A DNA stretch of 64,000 bases from Pyrocephalus nanus (lineage: Eukaryota; Chordata; Aves; Passeriformes; Tyrannidae): positions 35,985,866 to 36,049,865 of the forward strand of contig CM076261.1 in the NCBI GenBank assembly GCA_038380795.1. The letters are read 5' to 3'. Made by a program: the position numbers and the translations under genes. Below, piece by piece: positions 36,323 through 49,206 of this stretch. The notes below the pieces were generated by a model. It had not been told where the DNA came from and did no database searches. It was given only the letters and a program-made list of their open reading frames with translations. Position 1 is the stretch's first letter. Every line of letters begins with the position of its first letter.

Positions 36323-37637
36323 CTGGAATAGGAAAATTATTTATATTACAATACAATGAGGTATGTCTGTGAAAATAATCCAATACTTTTTTTCCAAAAT
36401 ATATTAAAAATATTCATTTTTATTATAGTAGAACAATTATATTTCATTTTCTACTGATGTACATTCCATTTATATAAAAGCTCTATTTATATCTGAAACA
36501 ATTTATTATAGTATATGTATTTTGCAATAATAGAAAGTATACTTATATTGATTCACATTAAAAACAGGTGACTGAGTTCTTATTGCTTTGCATTCCATAC
36601 ATCAGTACAACAAATAATTCATTGCAAAAGTTGTTTCATGAGGTCGAGCTGTCAAGAACATTTACTTTTTCAAATCAGTAAAACAATAAAACAGTGTTAG
36701 TCAACAACAACACAAACACACACAGAAAACTACAAAAAAGCCCTCAACAAGAAGAAGTTGTCTTTTCTCCCCAAAACGTAAAGAAACAAAACAATAAAAG
36801 GAGATATGTAAGATGTGATCAATCACTCTTCAAAAACTTGACCTCCAAGCTCAAGCTATTGCCAGAAAAGATTCTTACACTACACATATCAAAAATGAAG
36901 AATGTTTGACCAAATAATGAAAAGCATTTATGAGGAAAAGACATCAGTCATTCTGAAAATGGGGATATGATTCATCTCTCCATATTACCAAAATCCCAGG
37001 CTGTTAAGCACACTGACTTCTGGGGAATCTATACAGAGAATGAAGTAAGGGAGAAAAGTTGTTCACCAAAATTAGTGTCTCTGTTTCCGCTTTGATGACT
37101 GTTGCCTGGAATAAAAAGTAGGCAAGAGACATCCATATCCATGAGTGCTTAGCAGAATAGTAAGGAATCCAGGTGAAAGACTATGGCCCAGGGTTTGCTT
37201 CAGATGTGAAGGGAAAGAATTTTCCTTGTCTTCAAACAAAGACATTCTCTGAAATAAGTTAAAGCAGTTGAGGCAAAACATAACTTTTTCCCAATTACAG
37301 TGTTTTTTTCTGACAATGTGTTATTTGTATGTCATGGACAATTTTTTTTTTTCCCAATGATTTTCCCAAAGACTTAGCTTGGGTCAGAGCCAGTGCATCA
37401 CACCTGCATCAAATTATTTTCTGTGAATTCTCAGAGAACCTGTTAACTTGTCATACACACATAAATATATATATAAATAATAAATTGAAATTTTAGATGT
37501 GCATATAAAGGTGCTCTGTATATTGTTAATATCTGAATAACAGCAAAACTAATGAAACAAGTAAGTCATAGATACTGTAAAATTTAATTCTTTTCTCAAT
37601 TCTAATATTACTCTGAGATAAGTTATCTTCAACTTAC

Positions 37638-37774
37638 TGATTTCAGTTGCTATGACAGTGATGTTGTGCCAGGGAGTTTCCTCTCGGTCAAGTGGCTTTG
37701 AGATGAACAAGGATCCATTTCCTGAATAGATGTTGAATATTCTGTCAAGGTCAGTGTGTCGATCCACAGAATAT
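37638..37774 (-). CDS. CDH9: CDH9 exon encoding central EC4 (137 bp)
   Basis: The acceptor is cttgacag|ATATT at 37775 and the donor is GAAATCA|gtaagt at 37637. One leading base completes Lys and one trailing base starts Asn. The product reads [40 protein letters not shown] and IATEI. It contains the LDRE calcium motif of EC4 and two N-glycosylation sequons (NGS and NIT). VDRHTD(M/L)DRIFNI is shared by CDH6 and CDH9. The 137-bp size matches the family exon, and the flanking introns are both near 1.3 kb. Confidence 0.95.
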
Positions 37775-39031
37775 CTGTCAAGATACAGTAGAACTGAGCA
37801 TTACTTTTTCCTTTTCCAGTCTCCAGTTTAGCTGTAGAAGTTTTCTAATTTTAGCTGTGGTTAATCAAAAATGTTTTCTTAATTAATAACCTAACCTTTC
37901 CTGTAGCTTCCTGCATGTTACAAATACTGAGAAACAAGTTTTTAAGACTAGTGAGCAGGAGGAAGAGCAAATTATTATGTGGGCAGTTTGTAGATCGATA
38001 TTGGAACTTGCATTTCAGCTCAAAAAGTGAATTCTGGAATAACAACTAAAAGCAGACATTTTTAGATAAGATTTTATGCAAATTAATTGTCTCTGAGAGA
38101 ACTCTGTCACCAAAGGACATACATTGCAGATATAAGTATCAATTTTTAATATAATATTTTGGGGTGTTACAAAGACCATCAAACTCACCAGAAAAATCTT
38201 CATATAAGTAGCTGTTTTAGATGAAATGTCTTAAAATCTTGTTTTATGATACTTGCTTTTGCTTGTTCTTACCCAGCAAAGAAAAACTTATTTTACATGT
38301 GCTTTTTTAATTAGCTTACTAGTTACAAGTTACTATAAGGTTAAATTGATATTTTATACATAGTTTACTTAAAAATATTTTATTCTCTTCCTCCTCTCAC
38401 ACTTCCTACCTCAAAGTGTTCTGCTGCAGGACATAAAGGCTTGTTCAGAAATGCAGAGATCAGGTTTCATAATCACTTGCATGGTAAATACACAAATTTA
38501 AGTGCTGTATTTTCACTGCAGATAATAATAGCAGATGGGTAAAAATTACAGAAATTTCACAGTGCTGAACTCTCACCTCTAATTGTTATGATTTTCTTGC
38601 AATTGCTTCTTATTCAGTATACTGTGATCATTAAATAGTTAAGCTATAGAACATGGTAGACAACTTCATGTACAGAAAACTGAGTGCTATCAAGCATCAA
38701 GGATCATAGAAATACATAATTTTGAGTTTTTACATGGTATAAAACATAACTTTATGAACAGTTTGGTGAAAGCACTAGAACATGGCAGCATTTAAATGAT
38801 GATCTCTCTTTTTACATAGTATCTATAGGCTGTTCTTCAAAATCATTGTCTACACTGCTAAGTGCACTAATTGTGTTTGCCTTCACAAGCTGCCATAGAT
38901 CTCTGTTTGACACTTTTCAAGAGCCCACATGTACTTAATTACTCAGCCTTCTAATACATTTCACTCTCATCACTCTCTGTGCATGAGACTTGGCAGACAT
39001 CTAAAGCATTTTATATTGTATAATGGCTTAC

Positions 39032-39285
39032 TTTATTGCATTCTTTGCTGTATCTGGATCTTGGGCTACAACTTGCCCAATAATGCTTCCTTCCTTGGCA
39101 TCTTCATCTACCTCTATTAAATACCAGGGTCTGCTGAACACTGGAGGTTCATCAGTGTCTTCAACAGAAATTTTGACCAAAGCTGTGTCTTTGAATGGCC
39201 CCAGTTGAAGGAAACGAGGATCAGGATGAGCATTGGTTGCTTCCACTCTCAAGGTATATAGCACCTTGTTTTCAAAATCCAGATG
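39032..39285 (-). CDS. CDH9: CDH9 exon encoding end of EC3 and start of EC4 (254 bp)
   Basis: The acceptor is gatcctcag|CAT at 39286 and the donor is AATAAA|gtaagcc at 39031. The exon begins in phase 0 and ends with two bases of a Lys codon. It reads [18 protein letters not shown], then [40 protein letters not shown] and [24 protein letters not shown] is the EC3 counterpart of the LDRE calcium motif, DTDEPP the EC3-EC4 linker and AQDPD the start of the EC4 calcium site. The 254-bp size fits the family. The [11 protein letters not shown] stretch is one reason for choosing CDH9 over CDH6. Confidence 0.95.
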
Positions 39286-40576
39286 CTGAGGATCAAATAA
39301 TAAAGAAAATTATTTCACTTTACAAAAAATGCAAGTTTTATAATGTTGAATTAAAAATAGAAACATTTTTTGAAACAAAAGCTCTAAATTTTAAGACATC
39401 TTGGGGAAGACTAGGTATAGTAGATCTTTCTCTAGGCATACGAAAAATAAGGACTGTTATAGGAGATTAAGGCAAATACCATCCCTCTGCCTACTACTTG
39501 TTTAGGTTCCTAAAAAACCAGAAGGGTTCAACCTATATAAAAATACAAAGAAAGAAACAGGAACATTTCACTCAGTCTACAATTGTTTAAAGTCTTATTT
39601 GTCTCATCTCACTGGAAGAAACAAGAGCAATTTTCTCCTTTACTAAATGCTGTGTCATATTTACCTTTTTTTCACTCCTCTCCAATTACTATCTACCCTT
39701 ACCATCTACATACCCTCCTGTTTGGCATTAGGAGCCACCCAGATTCATCCCTGAACTCCAAATTCCACAGTGAAAAGAAAAACTGTGAAGTCTGATTTCC
39801 AATGTGACACTTACATTATGCATATCCATATATGCATATGTATACAGACATTTATATGTAGACATATGTACATAAATATACGTGTTTCCAAATATGTTTA
39901 TACATCTACACTATATATATATAGAAATTAATTGATTTTTACTGATATGTTCAATAGCAATAGAACTGAAAAGAATGTTCAGAGCTTAACAGGCTGAATT
40001 TTGAAAAACAACTAATAAATATATCAGAGATGGTATTTTGAATTAAGTTCCTACCAATGTCTTTGCTCTTTGGATTTTCATTGGCATAATATGTAACAAC
40101 CAAAGTTTCACAATGGTTGGACTTAAACTGAGACAGATTTTAGGTACTAGTGGCTGTTGGACAAATTAGAGAGGGAGAGTTTATCCTTGGACATGTAAGT
40201 TCGTCAGACTTCAGGTTTGAGCCCCCCAACCTGGTGAGTCTTACCACAGCAATCAGCTGACAAATCCCACTACGGACTGAACCCCTCCAGCTTTTCACAG
40301 ACCTAATTTGAAAGTACTCTGTGTGAGACTATATATACTGAACAGACAGCAGCCACTGAAATATTGCTTTATGTGAAGTGACATGCCAGTAAATTTCCCT
40401 TGAGACTTGAAAATAACAGATATCTGCTGAAGAAAGAGAAGAACAAAACTAATACAACAACTCCTTGGCAGCCTGACCCCTTGTGAGATCTACCCTCCCT
40501 TTCACTGGAAAAAGAAAAATAACTATAACACTTGGAGAGCTAAGTACATATAAAAGAGAGGGAAGAAAAAATAAAC

Positions 40577-40764
40577 CTTTTTGACAGTTATAATCCCTTC
40601 CTGTGTGTCCTTGTCAGTGACGATATCAAACATGTCTGATCCATCCCCACTGGAGATGCTATACTCAATCTCTGCATTTTCTCCCACGTCGGGGTCATTG
40701 GCTTTAATTCTGCCAAGAGGAGTCCCAGGTGGTGCAGATTCAGGAGAACTAAATTGGTAGGTTC
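40577..40764 (-). CDS. CDH9: CDH9 exon encoding EC3, first part (188 bp)
   Basis: The acceptor is tgcttttccag|GA at 40765 and the donor is GTCAAAAAG|gtttat at 40576. Two leading bases complete a split Arg codon and the exon ends on a codon boundary (phase 0). The translation includes [40 protein letters not shown] and [20 protein letters not shown]. It is the N-terminal half of EC3, with the PES glutamate and the [13 protein letters not shown] calcium-site segment. The frame stays open into the intron for several codons, so the exon end was set by the donor and by continuity with the next exon. The 188-bp length is as expected for a type II cadherin. Confidence 0.95.
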
Positions 40765-43700
40765 CTGGAAAAGCAAATTCAAGCATTTATTGTTTTGAGA
40801 AACTTTTTCTTCTGAATAAAAAACCCCTCCAATTTCACATGTATTTCTTCAAGTAACTTGGAGTTCCAAAACGCATTAAGAAAAGTGCTGTTAGTCATCA
40901 TACTAAACATTGAAACAGGGTTCAGAGTTCATTGGAAAACTATTAAAAAATTTCAAGTTATTCTTCAAAGTCATTTAGTATTGTGCTTTTATTTTTTTTG
41001 TCTATTTTTTTTTTCTTCAGCTATAAGGTACAGAGGAGCTAAACAATAAGGTACCAGTTCTTATCTTGATTATTTAAAATTATATGTATATAAATATATT
41101 CTCTCAGTTTTCTAGAAATGTTGCTAGATATATTCAGATATAGGAGGGAATGTAGTTTTGTTTTCTCAATGCATAAACACAAATAAAATAAAGATCTTTT
41201 TTTATTCTTTTGAAATATGTATTCAGATAGGTGTTCTGTGTGAAAGTAATAATTCATCCGCTATTGGCAATACCTACTAAAGAGTCATGGTAAAGAGCAT
41301 TAGGATACATGTTCATGTTAATTGCTATAGTTAATTGAAATGCAGATACATTCAGATTTTCCGTCATTTACTCTGCATATACTTTTTGTGCTCTTTCAAT
41401 GGTTGGTTTAATTTAATGTTTTTATAATCAGGGTTTTCTAAAAGAAATCTGATTACAAAGACATTTTAATCTTCCCCCTGTGTATGGAAAGTGAATTTAT
41501 GTGTATTTTCTGACAATATTTGTAATAAAAATCAAATTATGAAGACATGCCGTTGCAGAAGCATTAATCAGATGGATTTCTTGACCAGTCAGAACAAGAT
41601 ATTGAAGACTTTTAATCAGTAGCAAGACAAAAAAAAACCTTTCAAAATCAGTATTTTCAGTTATTTGCTACCAGGAAAATGAAGTCTATAAAAAAATAAA
41701 TTTTATATGTTCAGATTTTGCATGAGATGCCAGAATTTGGTGCTTCTTTTGATCTGTTTTTTCCTGGTAAATTCATATTAATTTACTGAGTGAGGTTGTT
41801 GCATTGGAGAAACACCTTAAGAAACCCAAAAAAACTAGCACCTGATGAAATGTACAATCCTTATTCAAAGAGTCCAATAAGAACCTCTATAAATTATATT
41901 GAATTGAAGTACAGTCAACTATCTTTCTTGCAGCTACCCTATTTCCTATATTTACAAACCCTTTACTGTCTTTTAAGACTCCTACAGGGTCCTCAATGTT
42001 CCATTTAATACAAGGAAACACCAAACATCTGAGTGCTGGATGAGTTTCGGTTCCCAGCTGTACAGAGCACAAAAGAGAATCACTGCAAATGCCTTACATG
42101 TAACAAAATGGAATCTAATGCTTGATGCCAAACTGTTGTGAATTCATGGTTGTAAGTAAAAACTCAGATTAGCCTGTTTGGCTACGATCCACAGAGACCA
42201 AAATGTATTTGTTTCTTTAAACTAGTCTGAAAATGGGAAAAAAGGTAGGATTCCTGGCAGCTAAACCAAGAGTTTGAAGGCTTGAACTCTTGACAAATTC
42301 TAGAGTTTGACAGGTAAGAACAGATTTAATCATGTTACTTATTACTCCTTCCAAACAAATAACTCCCTTTAGTGCTTTTTTATTTGAAAGCATTCCTCAT
42401 TTTTGTGATCCTGTGTGAATATCACATATTTTTGGCATGTGAGGTGGATATTTGATTTAGAGCGCAAGAGAATTCAAATTGTTTAAGATTTTCATTATGG
42501 TACCATTTAAATTCCATTTAGGCCTGTGTCTTCTAACTGTCTAGGATTTCTTTCAGGAAACAAAACAGAAAATCTATTTCTTCTTAATGTAGTATGAACA
42601 ACGAGTACTTGTGCCATTTTACTTTCTTCTGTCCCTCTAAGATATTAAATTTAGTTCTTAAATACCTTGATATTAACTGGTGCTGCTTGCAGTTGCCATT
42701 CACCCTCTGTTCTGGCAACATTTTTCACTTATTATTCCCTGACATAAGAGAAAATGGAAGACAAATGTCTTTGTAAGAAGCAAACTTCTAGAACTAGATA
42801 GTTCTTTGAAGGTGTGCCCTGCTTCATAACTATCTAAGAAGAACTCAAATCCTTCAGATGTTTCTCTATGTTTGATATCCTAGGAAGTGCTGAAAACCAC
42901 CCTGCTGAGGAGAAAGAAAATGACAGGGAAGGGTCATCAGCAAAATTAAAATTGCACCACTGAACAGATTCCACAGCAGGCCTTCTATATGCCATATTTC
43001 AGTGATTTTCAAAGTGGTATGGTACAGAGAATATTGTATGAGCCATCAAATTGTGTAAATTTCTCTATAAAGTACCAAACTCAGAGATTATTGAAATAAT
43101 CATAAGAATGTCTATAGACTTGAGCCTTTAGTTAATTTTGAAAGAAGAGAATCATAAAGAATGCATACTGAGGAGACTGGAAACCTTAATTTATTTTGCA
43201 GTTCTATACATTCTTCATTCTTTATTTTATTTTATTCAGCAGCAAGGCTTGCAATGCAATCTACTATACTAAATTATAATTTAGGTTCAAGAATTCCTAT
43301 TTGACAAATATAACAGGCTCTTTCATCCTATACATGTTTAAAAAGTATCCCCTCATAAAGTCAAACAGGCAATTTGGTTAAAAATTGCTGTTTGATTTTG
43401 TCATGTGAAGTTAATTCTTAGCAAGTGAACTCTGAATGTGAATTCAAATTATCTTTGCTTTATGAGGGTTGCAGTACTTCCTCTCTCCTCTTTTTTTATA
43501 GCTATCAGTTATCATGGATAGAGATTAAAATAGTTTTTTTGTAATTCAATCTTCCATCTTGTCATAGTTTTTCATTATTTTTGTAAAATCTGCTCTGGGT
43601 TGACCTGTTTGTGCTGGTCTGGGTGTACTTATTGCCATGGTACTGAAGTGTTTTTCAAGTTCCTTCAAGTCTGGGGGAATATTTTCTAAATCAGCTCTGT

Positions 43701-44519
43701 TTGCTCAGTCCTTAGTAAATCTAAAAGAGATACAGGTCCCCCATCAGTGTGAATGAACAATTCAAATTTTATAATGTGGACATTTTTCCAGCAGGCACTG
43801 AAATGAGGCTGTAAATTTCTTCTATGTGCAGCCTATCAAACAGTTATCAGACACTGACTATAACAATTTGAGACTGAATTTAAACCAGTGGCCTAGAATG
43901 AAAAGATCTGTGTTACTGTAAAGCTTTTTGTATTGTGCAGCTTTCTGTTATTTGCCATTTTTTATTCTACAGATGTATTTAAAAAAAGCCCAACTTTATC
44001 GTGTCAAACTGGCCTAGATTTTCAAAACCACTGAACATCAAGAACTGAACAGAAATTACAAGTACCTAAAGCAAATACTTAGACTGCCAGCACAGCATAC
44101 CACCTGATCAACTCTGTCTGGGCAAGAAAGAACATTAGAAAATTCCCTGACCTATTTGCTTGTCTAAACATGTGGAACTAAAAGTGACTCCCAAAACTGA
44201 ACCCTATATTTTGTAATTAAATTCCTCTAAAGGCTTTCAAGTCCCTGCAGTTAGCCTAAGTTATTGTTACATCTTATATTCCTATAAGCAGAGTAAGAGT
44301 GAGAAGCAAGTATATCATACCAAGAAATAATTTACTATTAAAAAAATGTAGGCTGAGATTACCATTTGCCCTAATAATGCTGCAATGTAAACAGACAAAA
44401 CATTGGGGCAGTGTTTACACTACCAAAATAATGAGAAAAAGAAGTTTCCATGTAGGCAAAGCAAACCAGGTGATTTTGGAGAGATTGTTTGGAAAACAGA
44501 ACTGTTAGATGCTCCATAC

Positions 44520-44687
44520 TCTGGGGGAAGCGAGGCGGATTGTCGTTGACATCAGTCAGTGTGATATTCACGGTGGTGGTCCCTGATAGTCCTCCCATCT
44601 GGCCTCCCATGTCTTTGGCCTGGATAACCACTTGATACTGTTCCCTGTTTTCTCTGCTCATGTCCGGTAAAGCAGTCTTGATTATGC
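44520..44687 (-). CDS. CDH9: CDH9 exon encoding late EC2 and EC2-EC3 linker (168 bp)
   Basis: The acceptor is tcttcaag|GC at 44688 and the donor is CCCCAGA|gtatgg at 44519. The exon opens with two bases completing Gly, ends with one base completing Arg in the next exon, and continues the frame of the preceding exon exactly. The product contains [37 protein letters not shown] and PPRFPQ. DVNDN is the calcium linker between EC2 and EC3; NIT is an N-glycosylation sequon. The segment normally reading MDRE in this subfamily reads MSRE here (codon AGC), changing a residue that usually coordinates calcium. The 168-bp size matches the family exon. Confidence 0.95.
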
Positions 44688-46890
44688 CTTGAAGAGAAAA
44701 GAGAGACAGAGTGGTGAAGGAGAAGAACCACCCATTTTGACCTTAGAATTTTTAATTGGATTCTTGTAAGATATACTATGCTGATGATAATCCATTGCAA
44801 TCACAACAAGGTATACAGCAATATGCCTTTCAATCTATAACTGATTTATTGTGATCTTAAGGAGAAAGATAAATAAATGTAATAGAGATATTTTTCATTG
44901 TTTTTGATGTGTTAAATCAATTTAATTATTCTTTCAAGGACAAAAATATAAATATATCCATTGAACTAATGAAATTTTTCAGTTACTAACCCCAGTTATT
45001 ATTTTAATACATTGTGTTATGTCCAGCTCTGGTGAGGTTTTGATATTGTAACACAAGGCTAACTCTAACATGCCTTGTATTCATTATTCTGGGCTGTAGT
45101 AGATCAGATTATAATGCTCAGTGATGGCCACTATAAGTCAACTAGGGCTATAGCTAAAAGAAGAATTGGACAAGACTGTAAAATTAGAGTTGGAAAATCG
45201 TTTTTTGAGTGTTCAGTTTCAAAAAATATCATAAATGTAATTTAAAAACATCAGGCTCTTGTATGGCACACAAAAAAACTAGGGTCCTCAGGTGAGAAAA
45301 CCAAAAGACCTTTTCATTAAAGTGGGCATACATATTTTCTTTTAGAAAACCAAGCACAGCTTTTTTATTCTTATTATTTTTCTTATTTTTATTTAGAAGG
45401 ATGGTGGTTTTTCAGGGCTAGAGTGATGAGAGTTTTCTCTTGTGAAGTGGAAAAATTTAAATATAATGTCCTTTTCTGCTTGGAGGATTCACACCCCTGC
45501 CCTTCCTTTCTCAGAAGAAGGCTCTCATTATAGGCTGTTAGATATTACACAAAAAGAAAACCCTAAAAAACCAAATTAAGCCAATTAAACAAAAAACAAC
45601 CGATGAAAAATTCTTCTAGAAAGAGAGAAAAAAAACCCTTTGTAGTTTAGTGGTTATGGTATTTATGTCTAATCCAGGGTTATCAGGTTCTGATAACCAT
45701 ACCTAGCCTTGTTAGTATATGTAGCATTAAACAGCAAATTGGTTTAAAATGAAAGATAATCCCTGAACCAAAAGTGAGAGCCCAGGTGTCCCACAAAATG
45801 ACTGCCTGCCTAACCACCTGCTACCATCAGTTATTGTCCATGTGGTACTGGTCCTGTTTCCCTGTTCATGCTTGTTAAAGGTGTTTGAGTAAGGGACTGG
45901 AGAAAAGAGAAAAAGGAGAGAAATTGAAAAAGGTGGGGAAAAGCCAAACACTTTTATCCAAGGCAAATCGTTTTACTCCCTTTTAGAACTGTAGCCTCGT
46001 GACTCATTATCTTTTTCATACTATGCCCTTGCTGTATTTTTAAAAAAAGGAACTGTTTCAAAAGGAAGTTAGACATCTTCTGAGCATGCTCAATGGATTA
46101 GGAACTTCAGGGTTTCTGGGCAAAGTTACCCTTAAATTCTCAGTTCTCAAACTAGAAAAATTTTGATAATGTGCAGGAACAAGCTAATGCAATTCCTGCT
46201 GAGTCTTGAGTCCCTTAGGACTCCTCTGGAGGAGAGGTTGTGCTTGAATGTTTCTTTTTTGAATCCTAATTTTGATTTAAAGATATCCAAAGTTCACACT
46301 TTATTTTAATTTGTGTTTGTTTCTTATACAATTTTCTACATAACAGTAAAAAATGCTTTCATTCATGCTTTACAACTAGAAAGTGTTAATGATTCTTGCT
46401 TCAATTCTAATAACTGTTGGAATTAGAATACAGTTTCAAAAAGCATCTTCAGTTAAAAATTGTCAGTGGTCAGAAATCTATTCCAAACTTTAACAAATAA
46501 TTACTTATGAGATTTTTCTTTTTTTTCACCCTATAGTGTGAATTTGTTCATCTCCTATTTCCTTTTTCTTAAAGACAAACACATGAAATTCCCAGAAATT
46601 GGTGTAAAATAGGCTTGTGACTCATTTTGATGATTCTTTTTGACCTTTCACAGTTAATAACCATATTTTGGAATCTCACACCAATTAAAACAGTTGCTCT
46701 GCAATAATTTCATTTTACAAAAAAGATGCACTTTTATTGTGATTCCAGTTTTCGTTTAATGGTATCAGCTTTGTGTCAAGTCATATGATGCCATACACCT
46801 GTTCCAGTATTGAAATGGAAGCAAAAAGTGTCTTGATCCCTGCATCCTGTCCCTGTTATTGTAAAAAATAAGACTGAATGAATTGCTAAC

Positions 46891-47010
46891 CTGTTTCTGG
46901 ATCCACTGAGAAATATGGCTGTCCCTGGAGGATGCTGTACACCACTTTGGCACTGTTTCCATAGTTGGCATCATCAGCATCTGTGGCTGTCACCTGAATA
47001 ACAGATGTAC
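46891..47010 (-). CDS. CDH9: CDH9 exon encoding early EC2 (120 bp)
   Basis: On the minus strand the acceptor ends in ccatctag at 47011 and the donor is ACAG|gttagc at 46890. The exon starts with two bases completing a split Gly and ends with one base of another split Gly. It reads [18 protein letters not shown], then [16 protein letters not shown] and DPET. This is the N-terminal half of EC2, including the DADD calcium-binding segment and the [11 protein letters not shown] strand typical of type II cadherins. At 120 bp it equals the size I recall for this exon in the family. The upstream EC1 exon was looked for between 47011 and 64000 and not found, so the intron before it exceeds 16.9 kb. 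Confidence 0.93.
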
Positions 47011-49080
47011 CTAGATGGGTACCAAACAAGGAATCAGCAGATTTTAAGAAGGCATCTACTTCTTGTAAACCACATACGGTTGTGGAAGTACTGAATTCAA
47101 TAAGAAATCAAAAAATATCCAGTGGACATATCCAGAGTTACCCTACCCAAGATTCAGTAAAATAAAATCAAATCTCATCTTCCTTGTGACTAAACCTAAA
47201 ATCATTATCACTTAAGATTCATGATTCAATTAAACATGAGTAAACACATAGGGACTGACACATCTTTGAAACTTAACACGGCATTAGGTTTTTTGGTGAT
47301 CAAACAGATTTGAGCATTGTTCTCTGGTAATAACATGACCTCAGCTGAAACTGTTCACTTAAGGTTTTGCCTCAATCGATAAATAAACGGAAAGCAAATT
47401 TTTCCATACATATTTTCTGCCTAGATGACAAACTCCAAATATCTGAAATCAGACTGAATATAAAATTTTGTCTCATTCTAACTGATTTTTAAGATGCTCT
47501 TAAAAAATAGCTTGAATTTGTAATGAGAAATTGAATTTGTGGGGTTTTGTTTGTTTCTTTCTTTTTTCTCTCTTTGTTGAAGTTATCCATTTATTCAGAA
47601 AATAAATGTCATTAAATGATAATTAACATTTTTCAGCATTCACTTATTCTGTGTGACAATAGCTTACCCATGTCCCCTCCATAATGAAAACACTATACGC
47701 TATATGGGATTAAGAACACTGTGAGTCAATACGTTTGGTATAGTTTATGCATTAAAAGCAAATGAAAGTTTCTGTAAAGCCTTTTTTATAAGATATATAA
47801 AAGGACAATGCTGTTCTTCACAAGCTTTTATTTCTTAGCACTTTTCAAGACGTCAGAACACATTTTGCTAACAAAATCTAGAGCTGACAAATGTTTAGAT
47901 AAACGCAGGCAGTCCAATAGCTAGAAGTGTAAAGGTCCTTCACTCCTTGGCAGGGGAAGAAGGCTGACTGAGTAGATGTTCTTTACCCTATTTTTGGCTG
48001 GGTATTTTTTATGTATCTCACTTTCCTTGAAAGAAAAAGGTCTAGTGAGCACTGTTCACTTAAGGGAATATCATTCCCTTTTCCTTTTTTTTTAGATCTT
48101 CAACCTCTCTAGATTGAAGTTTACACAAATAACTTGCAACTTGACTATAAATTTAGAAGATGCTCATTTACCCGGAACTAATGGAAGTGAAGTGAATCAT
48201 CTCTACTGTAGCTTTTCAGCATACACCAGTGATGGGGAAAAGTAGAAATCCAGAGTAATCAAAACAAATTTGTGAGAACATACTAATATGAGAACCTGTT
48301 AGGTGCAACTATTTTTTCATAGTACATAATACAGCTTTACAAATAAAAGTTTACCTATATAACAGCAACAATTTCCACTATTTCAGATTATCTGAAAAGC
48401 ATGTCAAGAGGAGAGGAATACTTCTTTCTCTGCAACAAACCAGCAGAACAAAGTTGTAAAAATGATCTGTCACAAGTCATCAAACTCTACAGAGGATTTT
48501 TGCCATCAGCTATCTGGATTACTTTTTTGCCTGGTTAAACAGTTGGAGGTCATCTGTGTGCCAAGCCTAGCTGCAAAGAAAATCCCAAAGAAATTAATAT
48601 TTAGGGACATTTTTATCACTAACTGTTCAGCAGAACTGCTCATCTGGACAAAAAATGAAGACAGTTTTTTGAGAATAGTAAAGTTCTATTAGTCTTATCT
48701 ATTTTCAGAAAAGCGAGTAAGTTAAATCCCCTCTAGACTAACAAGGAAAAAAGAGTCAATATCCCTTGCTAGACTAAAAAACCCATAAAGGTAATCAGTA
48801 GGCTCAAATGCTTGTACTGTGTGCCATTATAGCATCTAGAAGTTAAAAATCAAGAGAAATCCATCCTACCCTCCTACCCTGTTCCCTCCTCCCAGAAAAA
48901 AAAAAAAAAAGAAAACCAGCCATCAGGAAAAGTTATTGGTATGACCTCCTGATCTAGACACTGACATGGGACTGACACAGAAGTTTGGGTATGGTTATAA
49001 CAAATGTTCATTAATTTTCTTTCTTTCTTTTCCTATTGTACTGTTTTGATGAAAAAAGTTGCTGAATCTCTGAATTTGAG

Positions 49081-49206
49081 GGTTTTTTTTTGCTTGTTTG
49101 TTTGGTTTTTTGGAGTTTTTGTTTGTTTGGTTTTGTTTTGTTTTGGGTATTTTGTTTGTTTCTTAGAGGGTTTTTTTATTTGCTTGGTTTTGGTCTTGTT
49201 TTTTAG
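49081..49206. repeat. T/G-rich low-complexity tract
   Basis: Runs of T with GTTT and GGTTTT interruptions. The lysine/threonine-rich minus frame through it (49033-49335) is a low-complexity artefact. Confidence 0.85.

Larger units (their letters stand above)
36323..46890 (-). other. Five smaller introns of the cadherin gene
   Basis: Introns occupy 36323-37637 (1,315 bp), 37775-39031 (1,257 bp), 39286-40576 (1,291 bp), 40765-44519 (3,755 bp) and 44688-46890 (2,203 bp); exons interrupt the interval. All have GT-AG ends. I see no diagnostic transposon ends in them, only AT-rich sequence and short A or T runs. The stretch 40140-40330 is less AT-rich than its surroundings but matches nothing I recognise. 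Confidence 0.8.
22959..47010 (-). other. CDH9: Type II cadherin gene, 3' two-thirds (probably CDH9)
   Basis: Nine exons splice in frame to 614 complete residues, agreeing with residues about 176 to the end of a 789-790 aa cadherin. Order: most of EC2, EC3, EC4, EC5, one membrane helix, cytoplasmic tail. Visible hallmarks are inter-domain calcium motifs (DVNDNPP, DTDEPP, DINDHAP), EC5 cysteines (VCEN, CACD, QSC), a juxtamembrane acidic [10 protein letters not shown] segment for p120-catenin and a C-terminal [15 protein letters not shown] motif for beta-catenin. Classical cadherins mediate calcium-dependent homophilic adhesion at the plasma membrane, in this subfamily mainly in neurons and kidney. 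Paralogue choice is from memory: the tail ([17 protein letters not shown] end) and [11 protein letters not shown] region fit CDH9 and do not fit my recall of CDH6, CDH10 or CDH18. Symbol confidence is lower than family confidence. The signal peptide, prodomain and adhesive EC1 exons are outside the window. Confidence 0.88.
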
